Shown here in pieces: positions 1 to 7,582 of a stretch of DNA of 24,670 nucleotides (its first letter is position 1; every line of letters starts with the position of its first letter). The notes below the pieces were generated by a model. The model saw only the letters and a list, made by a program, of their open reading frames with translations, had not been told where the DNA came from and did no database searches. Origin of the DNA: Hylemonella sp. UBA6679 (GTDB taxonomy: Bacteria; Pseudomonadota; Gammaproteobacteria; Burkholderiales; Burkholderiaceae_C); the NCBI GenBank assembly GCA_002454975.1, contig DKJZ01000114.1:1-24670 (forward strand), read 5' to 3'. Made by a program: the position numbers and the translations under genes.

Positions 1-212
1 TGAACCTTGACCAGCGAGGGCTGGCCGTCAGGCTGAAAAGGCGGGGAAATATCCGCTGGACTCAGCCGCTGCGGCAGCTGGTCCTGGGGATAGCGCAGCA
101 TGTCTGCTGCGGCTTGGTTAAACCAGGTGAACTGGCTGGTCTGGTAGTCCAGCAGCAACATGGGCTGAGCCCATGCAGCAAAAGCCTGTTTGATCACCTG
201 GGACTGAGACAT
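1..212 (-). CDS. PAS-domain protein, N-terminal fragment
   Basis: The reading frame starts at an ATG at 212 on the minus strand and runs off the left edge of the window, so only about 70 residues are visible. The start MSQSQVIKQAFAAWAQPMLL, followed by LDYQTSQFTWFNQAAADMLRY, has the pattern of the first strands of a PAS fold: a short helix, a strand ending in L-D, then an N-x-A-A-x-x-M-L-x-Y helix. PAS domains sense small ligands, redox state or light and usually sit in front of a kinase, cyclase or HTH output, which lies outside the window. The small basic-protein gene ends 25 bases upstream on the same strand, so co-transcription is possible. The PAS assignment is from pattern recognition; the output domain is unknown. 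Confidence 0.6.
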   Translation of the reverse strand, partial: MSQSQVIKQAFAAWAQPMLLLDYQTSQFTWFNQAAADMLRYPQDQLPQRLSPADISPPFQPDGQPSLVKV

Positions 213-237
213 GGTGAGCTGCCTCGTGCAAGGGGGA

Positions 238-408
238 TCAGCCGCCTTTTTTGGAGCGCTTGCCGGGGTTTTTCTTGCTGCGAGTTGCCACGCCACGCTC
301 CAGGCTGATGCGCTGACCGCGCCCGCCAGTGGGCAAGCTCATGCCGGGCAGGGGCTGGGGTGCGGGAGTGCGCTTGCGATCGGCTTCAGTAACGATTTTG
401 TTACCCAT
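238..408 (-). CDS. small highly basic protein, 56 aa, unknown function
   Basis: A 56-codon frame starts at ATG 408 behind a good ribosome-binding site (AAGGA, 8 bases before the ATG) and ends with TGA at 240-238. The protein begins MGNKIVTEADRKRTPAPQPL and ends in a lysine/arginine-rich tail, TRSKKNPGKRSKKGG. There is no signal peptide or membrane segment. The composition (Pro, Gly, Lys, Arg) suggests a disordered, possibly nucleic-acid- or ribosome-binding peptide, but I recognise no named family. It lies between the aminotransferase gene and the PAS gene, all on the minus strand, with a 109-base gap upstream that could hold its promoter. The ribosome-binding site and the sensible amino-acid usage are the main evidence that it is real. 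Confidence 0.6.
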   Translation of the reverse strand: MGNKIVTEADRKRTPAPQPLPGMSLPTGGRGQRISLERGVATRSKKNPGKRSKKGG

Positions 409-517
409 CTGGAAATTCCTTGAAAAAAATTAAGACCCCGAATTAAGCCATAAATAGCGAGCGGTTTGGCCTAAGTTCGCTCAAATGCGCGCGCGCCATA
501 CCCGCAAATAAGCCAAA

Positions 518-1720
518 TCAAGCCCGCAAAGCCCGCCCTAAGCGCTGGAGGCCTTCTTTGATCTTGTCCTCGTCGGCCGTGGCAAAACTCAAACGCAAGG
601 TGGCTGAGTCGGGGTGGGTGGCGTAAAAAGGCGCGCCCGGCACAAACGCCACACCTTGTTCGATGGCCCGCTTGGCCAACTCGGCCGCATCTTGCAACTG
701 CACCCGTGCACCGGTGAGACGCGCCCACACAAACAGGCCGCCTCCGGGCTGGGTAAAGGCAATGGCGTCACCCAACTCGGCGCGCAAGGTCTCGCACATG
801 AGCGAGGCACGGCGGGCATACACCTCCCGCACATGCGCCAAGGTGGCGGGCATGCGCCCGGCCTTGAGGTAGTGGGCAGCGGTGGCTTGGGCAAAGGTGC
901 TGGTGTGCGCGTCGCTGAACTGCTTACACATGGTGGCTCGGGCCAACAAGGGCTGAGGCGCAACCATCCAGCCAACCCGCAAACCTGGGCTGAGCACCTT
1001 GCTCAAAGAGCCGCAGTACACCAGCAAGTCGCGGCTACCGGGCACCTGCTCGCTCAAATTGAGCAAGCTCGGCGGTGGGGCCTCACCAAAATACAAATCG
1101 CCGTAAGGGTCGTCTTCAACCACGGGAATTTGGTGCTGCACCGCGAGTTCGAGCACCCGCAGGCGGCGCGCCAAGCTCAAGGTGGCACCGCTGGGGTTAC
1201 CAAAGGTGGGGATGAGGTACACAAATTTGGGCTTGTGCTCGGCCATGAGTGCTGCCAAGGCCTCGGTGTCCACCCCTTGGCTGTCCACCGGCGCGGTGAT
1301 GACCTGCGCGCCATACAAACGAAAACATTGGATGGTGGCCAAAAAAGTGGGGCCTTCCACAATCACCTTGTCACCGGGAGAAATCAGGGTTTTGCCAATG
1401 AGGTCCAGGGCTTGCTGGCTGCCCGTGGTGACGATCAGGTCTTCTGGCAAGAGTGCGCGGGCCGAGGGCTCTTTGCTGTTCATGAACTGCGCAATTTGTT
1501 CACGCAAGGGGTTGTAGCCCTCGGTGGCGCCGTATTGCAGGGCCGCACCCGGCTCCTCGCGCAAGGCCGTTTCACTGGCCTGGCGAATGCCCTCCACGTC
1601 AAACATGGCGCTGTCGGGAAAGCCGCCAGCAAAAGAGATGATGCCGGGCTTGCCCAGCAGCTTGAACAGCTCGCGAATGGCGGAGGTTTCTACGTTGTTA
1701 AGGCGGTCAGCGAATTGCAT
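518..1720 (-). CDS. PLP-dependent aminotransferase (fold type I, LysN/MocR-like)
   Basis: This is a cytoplasmic class I/II aminotransferase of 400 residues that transfers amino groups between an amino acid and a 2-oxo acid. Counting from the ATG at 1720, visible landmarks are the phosphate/ring-binding T-T-G-S-Q-Q-A (98-104), F-G-N-P-S-G with Asn175, E-D-D-P-Y-G with Asp204 and Tyr206, the PLP lysine Lys241 in S-L-S-K-V-L-S-P-G-L-R, and a C-terminal L-R-L-S-F that supplies the carboxylate-binding Arg. This pattern is typical of the 2-aminoadipate/aromatic aminotransferase group and of MocR aminotransferase domains, but there is no HTH domain. The open frame extends to a TTG at 1732, but the ATG at 1720 is the likelier start; neither has a strong ribosome-binding site. 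The phosphatase gene ends just upstream, at 1751, so the two are probably co-transcribed. The substrate cannot be fixed from sequence. Confidence 0.9.
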   Translation of the reverse strand: MQFADRLNNVETSAIRELFKLLGKPGIISFAGGFPDSAMFDVEGIRQASETALREEPGAALQYGATEGYNPLREQIAQFMNSKEPSARALLPEDLIVTTGSQQALDLIGKTLISPGDKVIVEGPTFLATIQCFRLYGAQVITAPVDSQGVDTEALAALMAEHKPKFVYLIPTFGNPSGATLSLARRLRVLELAVQHQIPVVEDDPYGDLYFGEAPPPSLLNLSEQVPGSRDLLVYCGSLSKVLSPGLRVGWMVAPQPLLARATMCKQFSDAHTSTFAQATAAHYLKAGRMPATLAHVREVYARRASLMCETLRAELGDAIAFTQPGGGLFVWARLTGARVQLQDAAELAKRAIEQGVAFVPGAPFYATHPDSATLRLSFATADEDKIKEGLQRLGRALRA

Positions 1721-1750
1721 GGTCGAAATCAAATGGGTTCAAAGCGTTGG

Positions 1751-3397
1751 TCAGCGCAAGGGCAAGAGCTTACCTTCAGACTGGGCTGGTGCGCGCACTT
1801 GCAGCAATCGCGCCAGGCTGGGGGCAATGTCGGCCACCTCCACAGGGGTGTCGACCCGGCCGCTTGGCACCCATTTTGGCCCGTACACAAGGATGGGCAC
1901 ATGGGTGTCGTAAGCATAGGGCGAGCCATGGGTGGTGCCGGTGTTGCCAGTGGCAAACATCCACCCTTCGCGCACCGTGTATTGCACCTCGCCTGACACC
2001 TCAGGGTGCCAAGATTTGCGCATCAGGCCATACAGCGGCTCTTGCAGCGGCGTGCCCATCAACTCTGCGCGGGTGTAGGCCGCCGCAATGCCAGGCTCTT
2101 TTTTCAGGGTGTCGGCCACCACCCTGGCCATGGCCTGGGCGTCTTGCTGCTTGTCTTTGATCAAGCCACGGTTGAGCAACACGCCCGATGCGCTAAAGCC
2201 GTGCACCCACTTGCCTTCACCAAAGCGCGCTTGCACGGCTGCGTTGACCCGTTCCAGCGCCTTGCGCGGGTCGATGCGGCCTGAGGGCTTGCCCAACTGC
2301 GCGTTGTGCTCCGGCGTGGGCATGAAACCGTGGTCGGCCGTGAGCAGCGCCACGTAATTGCCAGCACCTACCGTTGCATCGAGGTGGGCAAAGAAAGCTT
2401 GCAATTGGCGATCTAGCTGCAAGAAGTGGTCGTGCGACAAACGCGATTCAGCGCCATACGCGTGGTTCACGTAGTCGTGCCCGGAGAGGCTGATGGCCAA
2501 AATATCGGGGGCATCGTCCACACCAAGTTGTTCAGCGCTCAGCGCTGCGCGAGCAAACGCCAAGGTCATCTCGTCCACAAAGGGGCTGGGCAAGAGTGCG
2601 CTGTAAAACTTCTCATTGGGCGCATTGCCTTGCGTGCTGAAGGTTTTGGGCAAGGCCCCGCCGGGCGCGTACCAAGGCTGAAGGTCAGGCAAAGAGCGGC
2701 TGTAGGCGGCTTCGGGCAACAAAGGTTGCCAAACATAGGCGTCGGCTGGCTTGGTGTTGTTGAAGGCGTCCACCCAGGCCGGGTGCTTGGGCATGTAGTA
2801 AGTGCTGGAGGCAAATTGCCCGGTGCTGCTCATGTACATGTAAGCGGTGCCCGTTTGGCCCGCAGGCAAGATGGCCCCGCGGTCTTTGCCCGACACGGCC
2901 AGCACCTTGGAGCGCGGGTCGACTTGCTTGAGCACATCGCCCAAAGACTCGGCCCGCAGGTGACGGGGGCTGGTGCCATCGAGCGGTTTGGTGGCGTGCC
3001 CAATGTAGGTGGCGCTGCTGTCGCTGGCGCAATACACAGGTTCACCACTGGCTGCATCGCGCCAAGTGTTGCCAATGATGCCGCTGCGGTGCGAGTAAGC
3101 CCCAGTGAGCAACGCCGCATGGCCGGCACCCGTGACCGTGAACGCGTGGCCGTAATGCGCTTGGCTGTACCAACGACCTTGCTTGAGAAAGCGCGCGAAA
3201 CCATCGGGCGCAAGCTGGTCGCGGTAAGCCTCCACCTGGCGCTGGGGCAAGCCATCGACCACCAGCAGCACCAGCAATTTGGGCTTGGCAGGCTCGGCCA
3301 AAGGGGGCTGGGTGGTGCAAGCCCCCAGCGTCAAGCTGAGCAAAGCCGCCCCGAGCAAACCCAGGCGCGTGAAGTTTCGGCGATTGAGGTACGTCAT
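1751..3397 (-). CDS. PafA-type alkaline phosphatase, lipoprotein
   Basis: This 548-residue protein belongs to the alkaline phosphatase superfamily (type I phosphodiesterase/PafA branch). It starts with a basic n-region and a lipobox (L-G-A-C, Cys27), so it is probably a membrane-anchored lipoprotein facing the periplasm. Active-site residues line up with Elizabethkingia PafA as I remember it: metal ligand Asp48 (V-V-D-G-L), nucleophile Thr89 in T-V-T-G-A-G-H, Asn110 in G-I-I-G-N, Lys171 and Arg173 in S-G-K-D-R-G, Asp308/His312 in G-H-D-Y-V-N-H, Asp355/His356 in T-A-D-H-G, and a late His in T-H-G-S-P-Y. The Asn/Lys/Arg set marks phosphate-monoester hydrolysis rather than diesterase activity. 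The start is an ATG at 3397; the divergent nth gene begins 33 bases away. The substrate is inferred to be organic phosphate monoesters, scavenged for phosphate. Confidence 0.87.
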   Translation of the reverse strand: MTYLNRRNFTRLGLLGAALLSLTLGACTTQPPLAEPAKPKLLVLLVVDGLPQRQVEAYRDQLAPDGFARFLKQGRWYSQAHYGHAFTVTGAGHAALLTGAYSHRSGIIGNTWRDAASGEPVYCASDSSATYIGHATKPLDGTSPRHLRAESLGDVLKQVDPRSKVLAVSGKDRGAILPAGQTGTAYMYMSSTGQFASSTYYMPKHPAWVDAFNNTKPADAYVWQPLLPEAAYSRSLPDLQPWYAPGGALPKTFSTQGNAPNEKFYSALLPSPFVDEMTLAFARAALSAEQLGVDDAPDILAISLSGHDYVNHAYGAESRLSHDHFLQLDRQLQAFFAHLDATVGAGNYVALLTADHGFMPTPEHNAQLGKPSGRIDPRKALERVNAAVQARFGEGKWVHGFSASGVLLNRGLIKDKQQDAQAMARVVADTLKKEPGIAAAYTRAELMGTPLQEPLYGLMRKSWHPEVSGEVQYTVREGWMFATGNTGTTHGSPYAYDTHVPILVYGPKWVPSGRVDTPVEVADIAPSLARLLQVRAPAQSEGKLLPLR

Positions 3398-3430
3398 GGG
3401 TGAGAGCTTAAATCGTTAGACTCTTTAAAA

Positions 3431-4069
3431 ATGAAAACACAGCACATCGAGATATTTTTTTCTACGCTTCAAGCCGCCAACCCCATGCCGGTGACCGAGC
3501 TTGCGTACACCTCGGTGTTTGAGCTGCTCACGGCAGTGTTGCTCTCAGCGCAGGCCACCGATGTGAGCGTGAACAAGGCCACGCGCAAGCTGTTTCCCGT
3601 GGCCAACACACCGCAAAAAATACTGGATTTGGGCCTGAGCCGGCTGGAGGGCTACATCCAAACCATCGGCCTGTACCGATCCAAGGCCAAGCATTTGATG
3701 CAAACCTGCGAGATCTTGGTGCGGGAACATGGCGGTGTGGTGCCACGTCAGCGTGAGGCTTTGGAGGCCTTACCAGGCGTGGGCAGAAAAACCGCCAATG
3801 TGGTGCTCAACTCAGCGTTTGGCGAAGCCACCATGGCGGTGGATACACATATTTTTCGCTTAGGCAACCGCACCGGCTTGGCCCCTGGCAAAACGCCTTT
3901 GGCTGTGGAGCTCAAACTGCTCAAGCGCATCCCCAAGCCTTATTTGGTGGATGCGCACCACTGGTTGATTTTGCATGGGCGCTACGTGTGCACCGCGCGC
4001 AACCCACAGTGCTGGCGCTGTACGGTTGCCGATTGCTGCGACTTCAAAAGCAAAACACCTGCGCCCTGA
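3431..4069 (+). CDS. nth: endonuclease III (DNA glycosylase/AP lyase)
   Basis: Endonuclease III removes oxidised pyrimidines from DNA and cuts the abasic site during base excision repair. The 212-residue protein aligns end to end with E. coli Nth (211 residues). It has the helix-hairpin-helix L-P-G-V-G-R-K-T-A with catalytic Lys120, the catalytic Asp138 in A-V-D-T-H, and a C-terminal 4Fe-4S loop with Cys187, Cys194, Cys197 and Cys203 (C-X6-C-X2-C-X5-C). The ATG at 3431 matches the E. coli N-terminus, although no convincing ribosome-binding site precedes it. The divergent start from the phosphatase gene leaves only 33 bases, so any promoter must overlap the phosphatase start. The gene converges on the B12 transport operon with a gap of 7 bases and no visible terminator. 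Confidence 0.97.
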   Translation: MKTQHIEIFFSTLQAANPMPVTELAYTSVFELLTAVLLSAQATDVSVNKATRKLFPVANTPQKILDLGLSRLEGYIQTIGLYRSKAKHLMQTCEILVREHGGVVPRQREALEALPGVGRKTANVVLNSAFGEATMAVDTHIFRLGNRTGLAPGKTPLAVELKLLKRIPKPYLVDAHHWLILHGRYVCTARNPQCWRCTVADCCDFKSKTPAP

Positions 4070-4076
4070 TCGAGCC

Positions 4077-4853
4077 TCACAGCTTGGGCAAGGCCACCCA
4101 CTGCCCAGCCACGGCGTGCACACGGATGCGGTGGTCGAACACCTCGCACAAGGCCTCATGCGTTAGCGCCTCTTGGCTGTCGCCCTGGTGTGTCACTTGG
4201 CCTTGGTTCATGACCAACAACTCGTCGGCGTGCAGGGCGATGGAGATTTCATGCAGCACGCTCACCACCGTTTTGCCAGCGGCAACCAGCTCGCGCATAA
4301 GCACAAGCCAATCGGCCTGATGCGGGGGATCGAGGTTGGCCAAAGGCTCGTCCATCAACATCAGCTGCGCATCCACCGCCAAAAGGCGCGCCAACAAAAC
4401 GCGCTGACGCTCGCCGCCCGAGAGCTGGCTCAAAGGGCGCTCACGCCAATCCCAGGCCTGGGTGGCTTTGAGGGCAGCTTGCACCTTGGCGTGGTCCAGC
4501 GCGCTGGGGCCCGCCAACCAAGCCTGATGCGGCAAGCGCCCCAGCATGACCACATCGGCCACACGCAGGTCGTCGGTGCTTTGGTTTTGCCCCATCCAAG
4601 CCAGTTGCTGTGCACGCAGGCGCGGCGATAACGCTGCCATGTCTTGGCCAAAAAGCGACACCTGCCCACGGTCGCCTTGGGTTGCCGGAAGGATGCCTGC
4701 GAGCACCTGCAGCAACGTTGATTTGCCCGCGCCATTGGGTCCCACCACACTGGTCCAGCGCCCGGCGGGTATGGACAAGGACGGCACCTGCAAGACAGTG
4801 CGTCCTGCGCGCAGCACATGCACATCACGCGCTTGAAGCGCAGGCGTTCTCAT
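4077..4853 (-). CDS. btuD: cobalamin ABC transporter ATP-binding protein (BtuD-like)
   Basis: This 258-residue ATPase powers a type II (BtuCD/FhuBC-type) importer in the inner membrane. It has Walker A G-P-N-G-A-G-K-S-T (38-46), a Q-loop near Gln89, the ABC signature L-S-G-G-E (144-148), Walker B L-M-L-M-D-E (164-169), the D-loop, and the switch His201 in V-L-H-E-I-S. The ATG at 4853 overlaps the stop of the permease gene by four bases (ATGA), indicating translational coupling. It is the last gene of the operon that starts with a cobalamin riboswitch about 5.7 kb upstream, which is the main reason to call the substrate a corrinoid; the sequence alone would also fit haem or Fe-siderophore ATPases (HmuV, FecE). 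Confidence 0.9.
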   Translation of the reverse strand: MRTPALQARDVHVLRAGRTVLQVPSLSIPAGRWTSVVGPNGAGKSTLLQVLAGILPATQGDRGQVSLFGQDMAALSPRLRAQQLAWMGQNQSTDDLRVADVVMLGRLPHQAWLAGPSALDHAKVQAALKATQAWDWRERPLSQLSGGERQRVLLARLLAVDAQLMLMDEPLANLDPPHQADWLVLMRELVAAGKTVVSVLHEISIALHADELLVMNQGQVTHQGDSQEALTHEALCEVFDHRIRVHAVAGQWVALPKL

Positions 4854-5863
4854 GGCTGAGCGCCTTTATGCGTTTGTTGATGCATGAGCCGCAGCAAGTA
4901 GCCACCACCCAGCACTGCCGTGACCACCCCGACGGGCAACTCTTGGGGCGCAGCCAAGCCACGCGCGCCTAAATCGGCCCACAACAACAACACGCCGCCC
5001 ATCAAGCTCGACAGCCACAGCAAGCGCGCATGGGCAACAGGTAAGAGTGCGCGCACAACATGCGGCGCGGCCAAGCCCACAAAAGCCACCAAGCCAGTTT
5101 GCGCCACAGAGGTGGCCGTGGCCAGGGCCACCACACCCACCAGGGCAGCACGCATGGGCGCCAGTGGCAGGCCCAGGCTGGCGGCTGTGGCCTCGCCCAA
5201 AGTCAAGCCGTCTAAGACGCGACTCAACAAAACCGACACCACGACCAAAGGCAGCCACACGAACAACATCAAAGCGCAAGACAGCCACCCCACAAAAGCA
5301 GTGCTACCCAGCAAAAACGCCTGCAGAGTTTGTTGCACGACCGGCAGCATGAGCATGACAAGTGAGCTCAACGCGCCCAGCACCACGCCTACCACCACAC
5401 CAGCCAGCAACAAACGCAGGCTGCTCTGCACGCCTCGGGCCAGGGCAAGTGTCAACAAGACAGCACCGAGAGCACCCACGAAAGCAGCACTGGTCAAACC
5501 CAAGGCTTTAAACCACTCGCCCGCTAAGCCCAAACCCAAAGCTGGCATGAACGAGGCCAGGCTCAAGGCCACCACCAAACCCAGTGAGGCGCCTGAGGCA
5601 CTGCCCAGCAAATAAGGGTCTGCCAAGGGGTTGCGAAACAAACCCTGCGCCACGGCGCCGGCCAAGCCCAGCAAGGCGCCGGCCAGCCAAGCGCCCAATG
5701 AGCGCGGCAGGCGAATGTCCATCACGATTTGTCCGGCCACCGGGTCGCTCAAAAGCTCAGCCCAAGGCGTCCACCCCGTGCTGCCCACCGCAGTGCCCAT
5801 GAGCACCCCGATGAGGCCCAAAGCAAGCAGAACCAGGCCCAGCCATGTAGCGTTGCGCTTCAT
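4850..5863 (-). CDS. btuC: cobalamin ABC transporter permease (BtuC-like, FecCD family)
   Basis: This is a 337-residue integral membrane protein of the FecCD/BtuC family, with hydrophobic segments throughout, about ten helices as expected. Family landmarks are D-I-R-L-P-R-S-L near residue 50, the A-G-A-L-L-G-L-A-G-A-V-A-Q-G motif followed by N-P-L-A-D-P-Y-L-L-G-S-A-S-G-A (about 61-92), and the cytoplasmic coupling region G-L-A-A-P-H-V-V-R late in the protein. It forms the translocation pore as a dimer with two copies of the ATPase. Its ATG at 5863 overlaps the stop of the binding-protein gene, and its stop overlaps the start of the ATPase gene, so the three are translated as a coupled unit. 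Substrate assignment rests on the riboswitch and the TonB receptor in the same operon. Confidence 0.92.
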   Translation of the reverse strand: MKRNATWLGLVLLALGLIGVLMGTAVGSTGWTPWAELLSDPVAGQIVMDIRLPRSLGAWLAGALLGLAGAVAQGLFRNPLADPYLLGSASGASLGLVVALSLASFMPALGLGLAGEWFKALGLTSAAFVGALGAVLLTLALARGVQSSLRLLLAGVVVGVVLGALSSLVMLMLPVVQQTLQAFLLGSTAFVGWLSCALMLFVWLPLVVVSVLLSRVLDGLTLGEATAASLGLPLAPMRAALVGVVALATATSVAQTGLVAFVGLAAPHVVRALLPVAHARLLWLSSLMGGVLLLWADLGARGLAAPQELPVGVVTAVLGGGYLLRLMHQQTHKGAQP

Positions 5864-6786
5864 TTGACTTTGTCTTGCAGGCAGCGCGCCATGATGTGAG
5901 CCGCTTGGTCAAGCCGCGGCCCTGGGCGAACCAGCACGTCGGCTTCATCAGGCTTGAAAGCGCACACCTGGCCCTGGCGCAAGGCACGCAATTGCGACCA
6001 GCCAGGGCGTTGCTGCAACTGCACCCAGCTGGTTTCGCTCAGCATGATCACATCGGGGTCGGCGCGCACCACCATCTCAGGGTTGATTTTTGGAAAGGCC
6101 CCGAGCGAGGCAGGCACCACATTGAGCACCCCCAGTTGCGCGAGCGTTTCGCCGATGAACGACGATGCGCTTGCTGCATAAGGCGCATTGCTCACCTCAA
6201 AGTAAACCTTGATGGGGCGCTGGGGCACACCTGCTGCCGCGGCCTTGACGCCGGCTTGCAGGGTTTGCCAATGCCGCTCGCTGACCGCGCCGGCGGGCTG
6301 CGCAAGGGTGCCTTGCGACTCCAAGCCCAACAAGCGGGCAACAACAGCAAGCAGGCGCCGCACATCCGCATGGTGCTGGGTGTTGAGCGCCACCACCTTG
6401 ATGCCCAAAGCCTCCAAGCGCGGTGTCGCCTTGGTGGATGTGGACATGAGCACCACATCAGGCTTGAGGGCCACCACGGCTTCGATGCTGGGATCCAGAC
6501 CACCACCCAGCTTAGGCAGTTTTTTAACTTGCTCGGGGTAATTGGCGTAACGGTCCACACCCACCAAACGCTGGCATTCGCCCAAAGCGCACACCGCCTC
6601 AGACAAGGCAGGCAACAGGCTCACGATGCGCTGCGGGGGCTCTGCCCAAGCCTGTGTGATGCCACGGTCGTCTTGCACTTGGATGGCCGCATGCGAGGCT
6701 GTGGTTGCGAACACCAAACCCACAAATGCTATCGAAATAATAGCTAACGATCTATGTACGACGTGGCTTAGCATGCACTTAAGCAT
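5860..6786 (-). CDS. btuF: periplasmic cobalamin-binding protein (BtuF-like)
   Basis: This is a helical-backbone (cluster III) substrate-binding protein. The frame is open to 6834, but the ATG at 6786 gives a normal signal peptide (M-L-K-C-M-L-S-H then a hydrophobic stretch ending A-T-T-A-S-H-A) and overlaps the previous gene by only 8 bases; a G-G-G-G-T-A-A-G stretch lies just upstream of it. An ATG at 6774 is an alternative. From 6786 the protein has 308 residues. After the signal come R-I-V-S-L-L-P-A-L-S-E-A-V-C-A-L-G, then V-G-V-D-R-Y-A-N-Y-P and L-K-P-D-V-V-L, the usual BtuF/FhuD/FepB N-lobe pattern. It captures the ligand after passage through the outer membrane and delivers it to the permease. 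The 3' end overlaps the permease start. Confidence 0.87.
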   Translation of the reverse strand: MLKCMLSHVVHRSLAIISIAFVGLVFATTASHAAIQVQDDRGITQAWAEPPQRIVSLLPALSEAVCALGECQRLVGVDRYANYPEQVKKLPKLGGGLDPSIEAVVALKPDVVLMSTSTKATPRLEALGIKVVALNTQHHADVRRLLAVVARLLGLESQGTLAQPAGAVSERHWQTLQAGVKAAAAGVPQRPIKVYFEVSNAPYAASASSFIGETLAQLGVLNVVPASLGAFPKINPEMVVRADPDVIMLSETSWVQLQQRPGWSQLRALRQGQVCAFKPDEADVLVRPGPRLDQAAHIMARCLQDKVK

Positions 6787-7579
6787 ACAACTTACCCCAC
6801 GCCATGATGATGCGGTGCAGGGCTTGCACGCCATCGGTCAGGGCCGCAGGGCCTGGCTGCAAGATGTCGGGCGACTTCACCTCAAACAGCTGCTGGTGAC
6901 GCACCGCAGGCACGTCTTGCCAACCCTCGCGGGCTGCAACTTTCTCTGGCCGAAATTTTTTGCCACACCAAGAGCCGATGATGATGTCGGGCGCACGCCC
7001 CACGATCTCAGCGCCATCGGCAATGATGCGGTACTTGCCCAAGGATTCTTTGGCGAGTTCAGGGAACACATCATCACCCCCGGCGATGCCCACGAGCTCA
7101 GACACCCACTGAATCGCGCTGATGTGGGGCACATCCCACTCTTCAAAAAACACACGCGGCCTGCGGGGCAAGGTTGCTGCGGTTTGTTGGATGTCTTCTA
7201 ATTGCTTTTGCATCTGAGCAATCAGGGTCAGACCTTTTTCCGCCTGTCCCACCATGGCAGCCACCTGGTACATCATGGCAAAGATCTCGGCCACGCTGCG
7301 CTGGTTAAACACCGTGACTTGAATCCCTTGCCGGATCAGCGCGCTGGCAATGTCAGCCTGCAAATCAGAAAAACCAAACACACAGTCAGGCTTGAGCGCC
7401 AAGATCTGGTCGATCTTGGCCGTTAAAAAAGCACTCACCCGAGGCTTCTCCTGACGCGCACGACGCGGCCGCACCGTGAAGCCAGAAATCCCCACAATGC
7501 GCGCCTCTTCCCCAAGCATGTACAGCCACTCCGTGGTTTCCTCGGTGAGGCAAACGATGCGTTGGGGAAAGAGGTTCAT
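6779..7579 (-). CDS. second corrinoid-binding-type protein, no signal peptide
   Basis: This 266-residue protein has the same fold as the BtuF family: R-I-V-C-L-T-E-E-T-T-E-W-L-Y-M-L-G at the N-terminus, V-G-I-S-G-F near 30, a conserved L-K-P-D-C-V-F-G-F-S-D-L-Q segment, and an F-F-E-E-W-D segment near 145. It begins MNLFPQRIV with no export signal. The ATG at 7579 lies only three bases after the receptor stop codon, and no upstream in-frame extension could add a signal peptide. It therefore looks cytoplasmic, which is odd for a substrate-binding protein. Such leaderless relatives occur next to B12 uptake genes and are usually annotated cobalamin-binding protein; the actual role (intracellular corrinoid carrier, sensor, or salvage helper) is unknown to me. 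It is the second gene of the riboswitch-controlled operon. Confidence 0.75.
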   Translation of the reverse strand: MNLFPQRIVCLTEETTEWLYMLGEEARIVGISGFTVRPRRARQEKPRVSAFLTAKIDQILALKPDCVFGFSDLQADIASALIRQGIQVTVFNQRSVAEIFAMMYQVAAMVGQAEKGLTLIAQMQKQLEDIQQTAATLPRRPRVFFEEWDVPHISAIQWVSELVGIAGGDDVFPELAKESLGKYRIIADGAEIVGRAPDIIIGSWCGKKFRPEKVAAREGWQDVPAVRHQQLFEVKSPDILQPGPAALTDGVQALHRIIMAWGKLYA

Positions 7580-7582
7580 GAC

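Noticed and set aside
614..1996. Long plus-strand open frame (460 codons) opposite the aminotransferase gene
   Set aside because: It is antisense to a clear PLP aminotransferase with catalytic motifs, runs into the phosphatase gene and has no recognisable domain; long antisense frames are expected at this GC.
2426..3403. Plus-strand open frame (325 codons) opposite the PafA-type phosphatase
   Set aside because: The other strand carries the complete phosphatase active site and a lipobox; the antisense product is low-complexity with no family pattern.
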